64,000 bases of DNA from Virgisporangium ochraceum (GTDB lineage: Bacteria; Actinomycetota; Actinomycetes; Mycobacteriales; Micromonosporaceae), in NCBI RefSeq assembly GCF_016863655.1, contig NZ_BOPH01000062.1:123342-187341 (forward strand). The letters run 5' to 3'. A model generated the notes under the pieces. That model was not told the origin of the DNA. It was given only the letters and a program-made list of their open reading frames with translations, and made no database searches. A program made the translations under genes and the position numbers. Shown one piece after another: positions 7,548 to 16,613 of the stretch (position 1 is its first letter; every line of letters starts with the position of its first letter).

Positions 7548-7564
7548 TTGCATAGGTATGGCAA
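7548..7564 (-). promoter_or_regulatory. Candidate operator dyad upstream of cbiM
   Basis: TTGCATAGGTATGGCAA is a near-palindrome with TTGC/GCAA ends and ATAGGTAT at the centre, about 70 bases before cbiM. Metal regulators of the Fur/Nur and DtxR classes use dyads of this kind, but the regulator cannot be named from the sequence. Confidence 0.35.
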
Positions 7565-7637
7565 CAAGCGGAGAGACGTCGGTCACGCACTCCATTCGCA
7601 CCGGCGCGCCGCCCGGATGGGTCCGGGAAAAGGCCCT

Positions 7638-7666
7638 AGGCCGTGCTCCACGCGGGAGCACGGCCT
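7638..7666 (-). terminator. Intrinsic terminator after the DtxR-family gene
   Basis: A perfect 12-bp stem (7638-7649 with 7655-7666, AGGCCGTGCTCC) closes a 5-base loop. On the minus strand it is followed by AGGGCCTTTT. It separates the regulator gene from cbiM. Confidence 0.8.
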
Positions 7667-7683
7667 GGAAACTCCTGACGCGG

Positions 7684-8361
7684 CTAGCGCATCGTGACGA
7701 ACACGCGCGACGCCACCTCACGCGGCAGCCGCACGTGCTCCTCGCCCCGGTCGATGCGCACCGAGTCACGCTCCTGCGCGACGGTGACCCGCGCGCCCGG
7801 GTCGACCCCCGCCACGTGGAGCAGCCGCAGCACGTCGGCGTTGGTCTGCACGCTCTCGCAGATGCGGCTGACCACGACCGGACCGTCGAGCCCGGGGAAC
7901 GCGAGGTTGCGCTCACCGTCGTTCGGCACGGAGTGGGTCTGCCCGTCGAACTCGTCGAGCCCGGGGATGGGGTTGCCGTACGGCGAGCGGGTGGGGCGGC
8001 CGAGCAGCTCGTAGACGCGCTTCTCGACGCTCTCGCTCATGACGTGCTCCCACCGGCACGCCTCGTCGTGGGCCTCCTCGTAGGGCAGCCCGATGACGTT
8101 GACGAGCAGCAGCTCGGCGAGCCGGTGCTTGCGCATCACCGCGATCGCGTACGTGCGGCCCTGCGCGGTGAGCCGGAGCATGCGGTCACCCTCGACGACC
8201 AGCAGCCCGTCGCGCTCCATGCGGGCCACGGTCTGGCTGACGGTAGGGCCGCTCTGGTGCAGCCGTTCCGCGATTCGGGCCCGCCGCGGCAGCACGCCCT
8301 CCTCTTCCAGCTCGAGGATGGTGCGTAGGTACATCTCAGTGGTGTCGACCAGGTCATTCAC
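7684..8361 (-). CDS. ideR: DtxR/IdeR-family metal-dependent transcriptional regulator
   Basis: This 225-aa protein is an iron-sensing repressor. It has a winged helix (residues 1-70), a dimerisation and metal domain (71-140) and a C-terminal SH3-like FeoA domain. Metal ligands align with DtxR numbering: Met10, His79, Glu83, His98, Cys102, Glu105 and His106 are all present. A Cys at 102 and the SH3 domain favour the iron regulators IdeR/DtxR over the manganese type MntR. It is divergent from the rhodanese gene and ends at a strong hairpin before the cobalt genes, so it need not control them. An AGGGAGG-type site precedes ATG 8361. Confidence 0.92.
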   Translation of the reverse strand: MNDLVDTTEMYLRTILELEEEGVLPRRARIAERLHQSGPTVSQTVARMERDGLLVVEGDRMLRLTAQGRTYAIAVMRKHRLAELLLVNVIGLPYEEAHDEACRWEHVMSESVEKRVYELLGRPTRSPYGNPIPGLDEFDGQTHSVPNDGERNLAFPGLDGPVVVSRICESVQTNADVLRLLHVAGVDPGARVTVAQERDSVRIDRGEEHVRLPREVASRVFVTMR

Positions 8362-8414
8362 AGCCTTGCCTCCCGGGAGGGAATGGTACCCGCCCGGTAG
8401 GACAAACTGTTCTG

Positions 8415-9269
8415 GTGAACCCGCTGATCAGCGTCGCAGACCTGGCTACGGCTCTCGCATCGGCCCGGCCGCCGCTGGTGCTCGACGTCCGGTTCCCGCC
8501 CTCGAGCGCCGGACACGCCGCCTACCAGGAGGAACACATTCCCGGCGCGGTGTTCCTCGACCGCGACGCGGTGCTGGCCGGCCCGCCCGGAACCGAGCCC
8601 GGCCCGGCCGGCGGGCGGCATCCGCTGCCCGACCCGGCGGCCCTGCAGGAGGCGCTGCGCTCCCTCGGGGTGAGCGCGGATCACCCCGTAGTGGCATACG
8701 ACGAGGGCGGCGTCCCCCCTGGGGGGTCGGTTTCCAGGGCCTGGTGGATCCTGCGGTGGGCGGGGCATCCTGATGTCCGCGTCCTCGACGGAGGGTTCGC
8801 CGCCTGGAAGCGGGACGGCCGACCCACCACCGTGGAGGTCGTCGAGAAGCAGCCGGGCGACGTCACCGTGCGTCCCGGTGCATTGCCCGTGCTCGACGCC
8901 GCCGGCGCCGCCGAGACGGCGGCGACCGGGGTGCTGATCGACGCCCGCGCCGCTGTTCGTTTCCGTGGAGAGGAGGAGCCGCTCGACCCGGTCGCCGGCC
9001 GCATCCCCGGCGCGCGGAACCTGTTCTACGCCGACACCATCGGCCCCGACGGCCGGTTCCTGCCGGCGGAGGAGTTGCGCGGGAGGATCGCAGAGGTCGT
9101 CGGCGACGCGGGCACCGTCGGCACGTACTGCGGCTCCGGCATCACCGCCGCGCACCTCGCGCTGGCGATGACCGTCGCCGGCTACGGGACGCCGGCGCTG
9201 TACGTGGGTAGCTGGAGTGAGTGGATCACCGATCCGGACCGGCCGATCGCGAAGGGACCAGCCACATGA
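8415..9269 (+). CDS. sseA: Sulfurtransferase (tandem rhodanese domains, SseA type)
   Basis: This 284-aa thiosulfate/mercaptopyruvate sulfurtransferase has two rhodanese domains. The first (about 1-135) is inactive; the second (about 150-284) carries the catalytic loop CGSGITA with Cys239. It begins with GTG 8415 and overlaps the next gene as ATGA (9266-9269), so it is translated together with the deacetylase. CGSGxTA is typical of the SseA group. The true sulfur donor is unknown. Confidence 0.9.
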   Translation: MNPLISVADLATALASARPPLVLDVRFPPSSAGHAAYQEEHIPGAVFLDRDAVLAGPPGTEPGPAGGRHPLPDPAALQEALRSLGVSADHPVVAYDEGGVPPGGSVSRAWWILRWAGHPDVRVLDGGFAAWKRDGRPTTVEVVEKQPGDVTVRPGALPVLDAAGAAETAATGVLIDARAAVRFRGEEEPLDPVAGRIPGARNLFYADTIGPDGRFLPAEELRGRIAEVVGDAGTVGTYCGSGITAAHLALAMTVAGYGTPALYVGSWSEWITDPDRPIAKGPAT

Positions 9270-10435
9270 CGCTCGTGCTGTGGGACGACTCGATGCTCGG
9301 CTACAACCTGGGCGACCACCCGCTCGACCCGGTGCGCCTCGAGCTCACCGTCGCGCTGGCGCGCGACCTCGGTGTGCTCGACCGGCCCGGCGTCACCGTC
9401 GAGAAGCCCGTGCCGGCCACCGACGCCGAGCTCCTCACCGTGCACACCGCCGAGTACCTCGACGCGACGAAGCAGGCGAGCGCCAACCCGCGGTTCACCG
9501 GCTTCGGGTTCGGCTCGTCCGACAACCCCGTGTTCCCGCGCATGCACGAGGCCAGCGCCCTGGTCTGCGGCGCCACGCGGCGGGCGGCCGAGGCGGTGTG
9601 GAACGGCGAGACGAAGCGCGCGGTCAACGTCGCCGGCGGCCTGCACCACGCGATGCCCGGCTACGCCTCCGGCTTCTGCGTCTACAACGACCCGGCCGTG
9701 GCGATCAAGCGGCTGCTCGAGCTCGGCGCCGAACGCGTCGCGTACGTCGACATCGACGTGCACCACGGCGACGGTGTGCAGGAGGTCTTCTGGTCCGACC
9801 CGCGGGTGCTCACGATCAGCCTCCACGAGTCGCCGATGGTGCTGTTCCCCGGCACCGGCTGGCCGGCCGAGACCGGCGGCGACGGCGCCGAGGGCAGCGC
9901 GGTGAACGTCGCCCTGCCGCCCGGCACCGGCGACGCCGGCTGGCTGCGCGCGTTCCACGCCGTGGTGCCGGGCCTGCTGCGGGCGTTCCGGCCGCAGGTG
10001 CTGTTCACCCAGTGCGGTGCCGACGCGCACCGGCTCGACCCCCTGGCTCACCTGCAGCTCACCGTCGACGGGCAGCGGGCCGCCTACCTGGCCCTGCGCG
10101 ACCTCGCCGAAGAGGTCGCCGACGGCCGCTGGGTCGCCACCGGCGGCGGCGGATACGCGCTGGTCGAGGCCGTCCCGCGGGCCTGGACCCACCTGCTCGC
10201 CGTCGCCACCGGCGACCCGGTCGACCCGTCGACCGCCACGCCCGACAGCTGGCGCGAGTTCGCCCGCGGCAAGTTCCCCGACCGCGACATCCCGACCAGC
10301 ATGACCGACGGCAGCGGCGCCCGGTACGAGCCGTGGCAGCCGGGCGGCGAGGGCAGCACCGACCGGGCCATCGCCGCCACCCGCGCCGCGGTGTTCCCGC
10401 TGCACGGCCTCGACCCCCACGATCCCCGGGACTGA
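9266..10435 (+). CDS. acuC: AcuC-type acetoin utilisation/histone-deacetylase-like protein
   Basis: This 389-aa zinc-dependent deacetylase belongs to the class I HDAC fold. The catalytic pair His127-His128 lies in GGLHHAMPG, and the metal site shows VDIDVHHGDG (Asp164, His166). GGGGYALV near the C-terminus is also conserved. In bacteria AcuC removes acetyl groups from acetyl-CoA synthetase and other lysines. The next gene is a lysine acetyltransferase-like protein only two bases downstream, so the pair could form an acetylation/deacetylation switch. It starts at ATG 9266 within the stop of the rhodanese gene. Confidence 0.92.
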   Translation: MTLVLWDDSMLGYNLGDHPLDPVRLELTVALARDLGVLDRPGVTVEKPVPATDAELLTVHTAEYLDATKQASANPRFTGFGFGSSDNPVFPRMHEASALVCGATRRAAEAVWNGETKRAVNVAGGLHHAMPGYASGFCVYNDPAVAIKRLLELGAERVAYVDIDVHHGDGVQEVFWSDPRVLTISLHESPMVLFPGTGWPAETGGDGAEGSAVNVALPPGTGDAGWLRAFHAVVPGLLRAFRPQVLFTQCGADAHRLDPLAHLQLTVDGQRAAYLALRDLAEEVADGRWVATGGGGYALVEAVPRAWTHLLAVATGDPVDPSTATPDSWREFARGKFPDRDIPTSMTDGSGARYEPWQPGGEGSTDRAIAATRAAVFPLHGLDPHDPRD

Positions 10436-10437
10436 CA

Positions 10438-13011
10438 GTGAAACCGGCGGATGTCGTTCTCAGTGACGGTTCGACGGTGCGGCTGCGCCAGATCGAACCG
10501 GTCGACGCCGACGCGATCGTCGAGATGCACAGCCGGTTCTCCGAGCGCACCCGCTACTTCCGGTACTTCTCGCCGTATCCGCGCATCCCGCCGCGCGACC
10601 TGGAACGGTTCACCACCGTCGACCACCACGACCGGGAGGCGATCGTCGCCGAGTCCGGCGGTGACCTCATCGCGGTGGCCCGGTACGAGCGGCTCGGTGC
10701 CGGTGCCGACGAGGCCGAGGTCGCGTTCGTCGTGGAGGACGCCCACCAGGGCCGCGGGCTCGGCTCGGTGATGATGGAGCACCTCGCCGCCCGGGCCCGA
10801 GACGAGGGCATCGTGCGGTTCGTGGCCGAGGTGCTGCCCCAGAACGCCCGCATGATCCGCACGTTCACCGAGGCCGGGTACGAGGTCGCCCGCCAGTACG
10901 CCGACGGCGTCGTGCACCTGACGTTCCCGATCGCTCCCACCAGCCGGTCGCTGTCGGTGCAGTGGCGCCGCGAGCAGCGGGCCGAGGCGCGCTCGGTGAG
11001 CAGGCTGCTGAACCCGCGCGGGGTACTGGTGTACGGCGCCCGCGGCGACGGCACCGGGCTCGGCGCCGCGGTGCTCCGCCACCTCAGGGCGGGCGGCTTC
11101 CCCGGTCCCATCCACCCCGTGCACCGGCGCGCCAAGCGGATCGAAGGGCTCCCCGCGGTCCCGGAACCGCCCGTGGGCGAGGCGGACCTGGCGGTGATCG
11201 CGGTGCCCGCGCCCGGCGTGGCCGGGGTGATCGCCGAGTGCGCGGCCGCCGGTGTCACCGGCCTGGTGGTGATCTCCGCCGGCTTCGACGACGCCCAGCG
11301 GACCGAGCTCGTGCGGCTCGTGCGCGACCGCGGGATGCGGCTGGTCGGCCCGGCCGGCCTCGGCATCGCGAACACCGCGATCGGGCTGAACGCCACCCTC
11401 GCGCCCGCGCTGCCGACCCCGGGCCGGGTCGGGTTCTTCAGCCAGTCGGCCGCGCTCGGCATCGCGCTGCTCGACGCCGCGGGCCGGCGCGGCATCGGCC
11501 TGTCGACGTTCGTCTCCGCCGGTGACCGCGCCGACGTCTCCGGCAACGATCTGCTCCAGTTCTGGCGCGACGACCCGCAGACCGACGCCGTACTGCTCTA
11601 CCTCGAGACGTTCGGCAACCCGCGCAAGTTCACCCGCATCGCCCGCGAGCTCACCCGGCACAAGCCGGTGGTGGCCGTCGCCGCGGCCGCCCGCAGCCGG
11701 GGCGAGTCGGTGGCGGCGCTGTTCGCGTCGTCCGGGGTGATCCGGGTCGACACGGTCGCGGAGCTGTTCGACGTCGGCGCGCTGGTCGCGAGCCAGCCGC
11801 TGCCGGCGGGGTCGCGGCTCGGCGTGGTCGCCGACGCCGAGGTGTTCGGGTCGCTCGCGGCGGCCGCGGCGCCCGCCGCGGGCCTGGCGGTCACGTCGGT
11901 GCGGCCCTATTCGGCAGACGCGGTGAGCGCCGCTCTGGCCGACCCCGCCGTCGACGCCGTGCTGGTGGCGACCGCACCGGTGGCGCTGCTGTCTGGACTG
12001 AGGAGCGGAGCGACGAGGGAAGACAGCAGCTCCTCGGCCACCGGTGCGCGCGCGAGCGGAACGAGCGCATCGAGCACGACACCGGTGGCGCCGGATGCGC
12101 CTCCGCTCGTTCCCGATCTGGGGGATGCGGACAAACCTGTCGTAGTGGTGCATCCAATGGCAATTCCGGGCGGCAAGGTGCCCGTGTACCCGTCGGTCGA
12201 AGAGGCGGTGCGGGCCCTCGGCAAGGTGGCCGCGTACGCGGCCTGGCGCCGCGAGCCCGCCGGGGTCTTCGAGGAGAAGGTCGTCGACCGGGCGGCAGCG
12301 TTCCAGGTGATCGGCTCCGACGACGGCTGGACCGGGTCCACCCCCGGCATCGACACGCGGGCCGGTGACCTGCTCGCCGCGTACGGCGTGTCCGTGGTGG
12401 CCGGCCAGCGGGTCAGCGGTGAGCCCGACGACGTGGCCGCGGTCGCGGAGGTGCTCGGGCTGCCGGTGGCGCTGAAGGTGGCCGCCTCGCCGTGGCGGCA
12501 CCGCTTCGACCTCGGCGCGGTGCGGCTGAACCTCGCCACCGTCGACGAGGTGGTGCGTGCCCACGCCGAACTGCAGGACCGCTTCGGCACCGCCGTCGAG
12601 GTGGTGGTGCAGCGGATGGCGCCGCCCGGCGTCCCGTGCGTGGTGCAGGTGGTCGACGACCCGGCCTTCGGCCCCGTGGTCGGCTTCGGCCTGGGAGGCC
12701 TCGCCACCGACCTCCTCGGCGATCTGGCCTGGTGCCCCGCCCCCCTGACCGACCGCGATGCCGCCCGCCTGCTGCGCGGCCCACTGGCTTCCCCGCTGCT
12801 GCACGGCTACCGCGGCACGCCCCCGGTCGACGTGGCCGCCCTGAGCGACCTCCTGCTCCGGGTCGGCCAACTCGCCGACGACCAGCTGCGGCTCGCGTTC
12901 CTCGAGCTCAACCCGGTGCTCGCCCACGAGCGCGGGCTGTCGGTGCTGCACGCGGAGGCCCAGGTGGGGCCGCCCGCGTCCCGCCCCGACACCGGTCCCC
13001 GCCGGCTCTAG
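10438..13011 (+). CDS. GNAT acetyltransferase fused to an ADP-forming acyl-CoA synthetase-like region (Pat-like)
   Basis: This 857-aa protein has an N-terminal GNAT domain (about 10-165; motif HQGRGLGS, conserved AEVAFVVED). A CoA-binding Rossmann domain (about 185-300), a succinyl-CoA-ligase-like region (about 310-500) and an ATP-grasp-like C-terminus (about 630-850) follow. GNAT first and synthetase second is the order known from actinobacterial PatA proteins, which acetylate acetyl-CoA synthetase; Salmonella Pat has the reverse order. Between the ligase-like and ATP-grasp parts lies a low-complexity stretch (about residues 519-545, Ser/Thr/Ala-rich) made by an inserted repeat. GTG 10438 follows the deacetylase stop by two bases. 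Confidence 0.85.
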   Translation: MKPADVVLSDGSTVRLRQIEPVDADAIVEMHSRFSERTRYFRYFSPYPRIPPRDLERFTTVDHHDREAIVAESGGDLIAVARYERLGAGADEAEVAFVVEDAHQGRGLGSVMMEHLAARARDEGIVRFVAEVLPQNARMIRTFTEAGYEVARQYADGVVHLTFPIAPTSRSLSVQWRREQRAEARSVSRLLNPRGVLVYGARGDGTGLGAAVLRHLRAGGFPGPIHPVHRRAKRIEGLPAVPEPPVGEADLAVIAVPAPGVAGVIAECAAAGVTGLVVISAGFDDAQRTELVRLVRDRGMRLVGPAGLGIANTAIGLNATLAPALPTPGRVGFFSQSAALGIALLDAAGRRGIGLSTFVSAGDRADVSGNDLLQFWRDDPQTDAVLLYLETFGNPRKFTRIARELTRHKPVVAVAAAARSRGESVAALFASSGVIRVDTVAELFDVGALVASQPLPAGSRLGVVADAEVFGSLAAAAAPAAGLAVTSVRPYSADAVSAALADPAVDAVLVATAPVALLSGLRSGATREDSSSSATGARASGTSASSTTPVAPDAPPLVPDLGDADKPVVVVHPMAIPGGKVPVYPSVEEAVRALGKVAAYAAWRREPAGVFEEKVVDRAAAFQVIGSDDGWTGSTPGIDTRAGDLLAAYGVSVVAGQRVSGEPDDVAAVAEVLGLPVALKVAASPWRHRFDLGAVRLNLATVDEVVRAHAELQDRFGTAVEVVVQRMAPPGVPCVVQVVDDPAFGPVVGFGLGGLATDLLGDLAWCPAPLTDRDAARLLRGPLASPLLHGYRGTPPVDVAALSDLLLRVGQLADDQLRLAFLELNPVLAHERGLSVLHAEAQVGPPASRPDTGPRRL
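11995..12068 (+). repeat. In-frame interspersed repeat, copy A
   Basis: This GC-rich repeat of about 74 bp lies inside the Pat-like gene. It shares blocks GGAC(T/C)GAGGAGCG, GGAGCGACGAGGGAAG, CTCCTCGG and GCGCGAGCGGA(A/G)CGAGCGC with the minus strand of 15010-15103. Its ends GAGGAGC/GCTCCTC can pair. It is read in the same frame in both hosts, giving GATRE...ARASG. Confidence 0.8.
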
Positions 13012-13043
13012 GGCGGTAGGCTTTCTTCCATGAGGCGGCAGGC

Positions 13044-13382
13044 ATGAGCGCGGCGACGATCGGTGCACAGATGCCGCCCGAGATCATCCTCGACGATGTC
13101 GCCGCGATGGCGGCGGCGGATGAGCATCATCGGTCGACCTACGCAGGTATCGACGGACTGCTGCTCGCGATCGAGGTCATCTCGCCCGACAGCGAGGTCA
13201 TCGACCGGGTGAGCAAGAAGTCCGAGTATGCGGCGGCCGGCGTGCCCCGGTACTGGATCGTCGACCGGGACAAGGCCAACACGGTCGAGTTCCAGGTGCT
13301 CGGCACCGACAGCTACGCGGCCGAGCGCGAGCCGGCACCGCTCGCCTGGCTGCTGAACCAGCCCGTTCCCCCGCTCGCCTGA
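13044..13382 (+). pseudogene. Truncated Uma2-family (PD-(D/E)XK-like) protein
   Basis: This open frame of 112 codons carries the C-terminal half of a Uma2 protein: LLAIEVISPDSEVIDR followed by a conserved Lys region (SKKSEYAAAGVP) and YWIVD. Uma2 proteins are usually about 180-200 residues. The N-terminal half, including the first conserved block, is missing, and only a PPEIIL trace remains where PDVVV is expected. A possible leftover start lies at 13030. It is most likely a decayed fragment; a short functional protein cannot be ruled out. Confidence 0.7.
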
Positions 13383-13395
13383 CCCGGAGACGACT

Positions 13396-13425
13396 GTGGA
13401 CCCCCTGCGTGAGCAGAGGGTCCAC
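13396..13425. terminator. Bidirectional hairpin between the Uma2 remnant and sigB
   Basis: GTGGACCC pairs with GGGTCCAC, and an inner CTGC/GCAG stem closes a GTGA loop. It lies in the 53-base gap between two convergent genes, so it can serve both strands. There is no clear U-tract. Confidence 0.6.
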
Positions 13426-13435
13426 GATCGGTGGT

Positions 13436-14461
<1,026 letters not shown>

Positions 14462-14573
14462 CTTGCTCGCCTCCCCCGTCTGCGGGATCTGTCTCGTCGT
14501 TGGTGAGGACAGCTTGCCGGCCGAGAGGTGAAGAGGGAGTGAGCCGAAAGGCTAGGTGGCACGAATCTGGTAG

Positions 14574-14996
14574 TCAGATGTCCAACACGATCGTCCGCGG
14601 TCCGACATTGACCGATTCGACCAACATGTGCATCCGAAAACGGCCTGTCTCCACGTGCGCTCCACGGTCACGGAGAGCGACAACTAAGTCGTCGATCAAT
14701 GGCTCCGCCTGTTCGGGACGGGCCGCCGCGATCCAGCTCGGCCGGCGGCCCTTGCGGACGTCCCCGTACAGCGTGAACTGGCTGATGACGAGGAGAGGTG
14801 CCCCGGTTTCGGCCGCGGAGCGCTCCTCGTCCAGGATGCGCAGTTCATGGATTTTCCGGGCCATCGTCCGGGCTTTTTCCGGCGAATCGTCGTGGGTGAC
14901 CCCGACCAGCACCAGTAGACCGTCGGCAATCTCGCCGACCACCGAGTCATCGACCGTGACGGAAGCTCTGCTCACCGTCTGTATAACTGCTCTCAC
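14574..14996 (-). CDS. dtd: D-aminoacyl-tRNA deacylase
   Basis: This 140-aa enzyme hydrolyses D-amino acids wrongly charged on tRNA. The catalytic SQFTLYGD motif and the NVGPRT segment (Gly-cisPro region) are both present, and the length is normal for the family. GTG 14996 overlaps the stop of the upstream methyltransferase as GTGA. Confidence 0.93.
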   Translation of the reverse strand: MRAVIQTVSRASVTVDDSVVGEIADGLLVLVGVTHDDSPEKARTMARKIHELRILDEERSAAETGAPLLVISQFTLYGDVRKGRRPSWIAAARPEQAEPLIDDLVVALRDRGAHVETGRFRMHMLVESVNVGPRTIVLDI

Positions 14997-16576
14997 GCGA
15001 CTGTGCCCTTGGCGCTCGCTCCGCTCGCGCGGGCCTCGGGGCCCGAGGAGGCGCCGCCTTCCCTCGTCGCTCCGGTCGCTGCGCTCCCTGCGCTCCTCGG
15101 TCCAGGCGGCGCCGGCCCCGAGGCCGGCTCCAGGTATCCGCGCTCGACGAGATGCGCCACCAGCGGCACCGCGGCGTCGGCCAGAACGGACGGATCGACC
15201 TCGTGCGCGGCGGCCAACAGGTCCACCTGGTCCCGCAGGGTCAGGGAGCCGTCGCAGCCGCCGACGAGGGCGAGCGTCACCGGGTCGATGTCGTCGACCC
15301 AGCGCAGCCCGCCGGTGAGCGCCAGCCGCTGCCGGTCGACCTGCCAGCCGTCGTCGGTGCGGGAGGCGTCCTGGCGCAGCGTCAGCCCGTCGACGGCCTT
15401 CAGCCTCGCCTCGAGCAGGCGCGGCGCCGGATGCGCGCGCAGCCAGTCCTGGCGGGAGAACCACGCCGCGACGTGCGGGCCGAACGGCTGCTCGACCTGC
15501 TGGCGCAGGTCCTCCAGGCGTACGGTCGGGTCGTCGTGGCCGCCGGCGCGCAGCGTGATAAGCCCCAGCCCGACGGCCTCGATCTTCTGGGCGTCGAACC
15601 AGTCGAGCCAGTCCGCGCGCTGTTGAGGATCCTGCCCGGCATCAGCCAGCCACAGGTTCACGTACGCCACCGGGTCGGACACCTCCCGCTGGATCACCCA
15701 CGCGTCGAGGCCGGTGCCGACCAGCCACCCGTTGACCCGGTCCTCCCAGTCCTCGCCGGCGACGTGCGCCCAGTTGGCCAGGAACTGCATGGTGCCGCCG
15801 TCGTTCAGCAGGCTCGGCGCGAGCCGCACCAGCTCGGCGCACACCTGGTCGCCGGGCCGCCCCGAGTCGCGGTACGTGTGCGTCGCTCCGCCGTTGACGG
15901 AGCCCGGACCGACCACGAACGGCGGGTTGCTCACCACCAGGTCGAACCGTTCGCCCCGCACCGGCCCGGCGAGATCGCCGAGCCGGAGATCCCAGTTCAG
16001 GTCGTTGAGCGCCGCCGTGGTCGCGGCGAAACGCAACGCGCGCTCCGAGAGGTCGGTAGCGGTGACCGCGTGAGCGTGGCCGGACAGGTGCAGCGCCTGC
16101 ACCCCGCAGCCGGTACCCAGGTCGAGCGCGCTGTCGACCGGCTCCCGGATAGTGGCCTGCGCGAGCGTCGACGAGGCACCGCCCACCCCGAGCACGTGGT
16201 CGGGTGCCAGCGGCAGCCCCGGCCGCAGCGACGTCGACAGGTCGGAGAGCACCCACCAGTCCCCGTACGGCTCCAACTCGACGGCCGCGCGCACACCGTC
16301 ACCGTCCCGTTCGAGAAAACCGGGAAGCGCGAGGGGGAGTGCGGCCTCGACCACCGACGCGCTCTCGCTCTGGCCGCAGATGAACAGGCGGATCAGCGTG
16401 TCGAGGGGATCGCCGCTCCCGGTGGCGCGCAGGGCCGGCCGGTAGTCGCCGCGCTGGATGGCCTGCACGGCGGCGTTGCCGAGCCGTTCGGCGATGCCGG
16501 GCCCGGTGTAGTGGGCGGCTTCCAGGGCGCCGCGGAGCGCGGCGATGCCGTCGGGGTCGAGGAGCGGTCGGGTCAC
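14993..16576 (-). CDS. Class I SAM-dependent methyltransferase (PrmC/RlmG-like) with repeat-derived C-terminal tail
   Basis: This 527-aa protein has an N-terminal alpha/beta accessory domain (about 1-125). The SAM-binding motif DLGTGCGVQALHL lies near residue 150 and the catalytic NPPFVVG near 220, as in N6-adenine or glutamine methyltransferases. A C-terminal winged region ends in LVERGYLEPASG. The last about 35 residues (GATREGG...EARASGASAKG) are encoded by a repeat shared with the Pat-like gene, so they are probably an insertion that extended the frame. The target is unknown. GTG 16576 is divergent from the HhH-GPD gene, leaving 37 bases between them. Confidence 0.82.
   Translation of the reverse strand: MTRPLLDPDGIAALRGALEAAHYTGPGIAERLGNAAVQAIQRGDYRPALRATGSGDPLDTLIRLFICGQSESASVVEAALPLALPGFLERDGDGVRAAVELEPYGDWWVLSDLSTSLRPGLPLAPDHVLGVGGASSTLAQATIREPVDSALDLGTGCGVQALHLSGHAHAVTATDLSERALRFAATTAALNDLNWDLRLGDLAGPVRGERFDLVVSNPPFVVGPGSVNGGATHTYRDSGRPGDQVCAELVRLAPSLLNDGGTMQFLANWAHVAGEDWEDRVNGWLVGTGLDAWVIQREVSDPVAYVNLWLADAGQDPQQRADWLDWFDAQKIEAVGLGLITLRAGGHDDPTVRLEDLRQQVEQPFGPHVAAWFSRQDWLRAHPAPRLLEARLKAVDGLTLRQDASRTDDGWQVDRQRLALTGGLRWVDDIDPVTLALVGGCDGSLTLRDQVDLLAAAHEVDPSVLADAAVPLVAHLVERGYLEPASGPAPPGPRSAGSAATGATREGGASSGPEARASGASAKGTVA
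15010..15103 (-). repeat. In-frame interspersed repeat, copy B
   Basis: On the minus strand this segment of about 94 bp matches copy A (11995-12068) over several blocks, with about 20 extra bases near its start. CCGAGGAG and CTCCTCGG can pair to a hairpin. It codes for the last residues of the methyltransferase before its stop. Confidence 0.8.
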
Positions 16577-16613
16577 GGTGCCATCCTGCCCGACGGTCTG
16601 GCAGGCTCTGGGC

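Noticed and set aside
10084..13068. Very long open frame antisense to the acetyltransferase
   Set aside because: It mirrors the codon pattern of the real gene, has His/Arg/Gly-rich composition and no family motifs. It is a GC-driven shadow.
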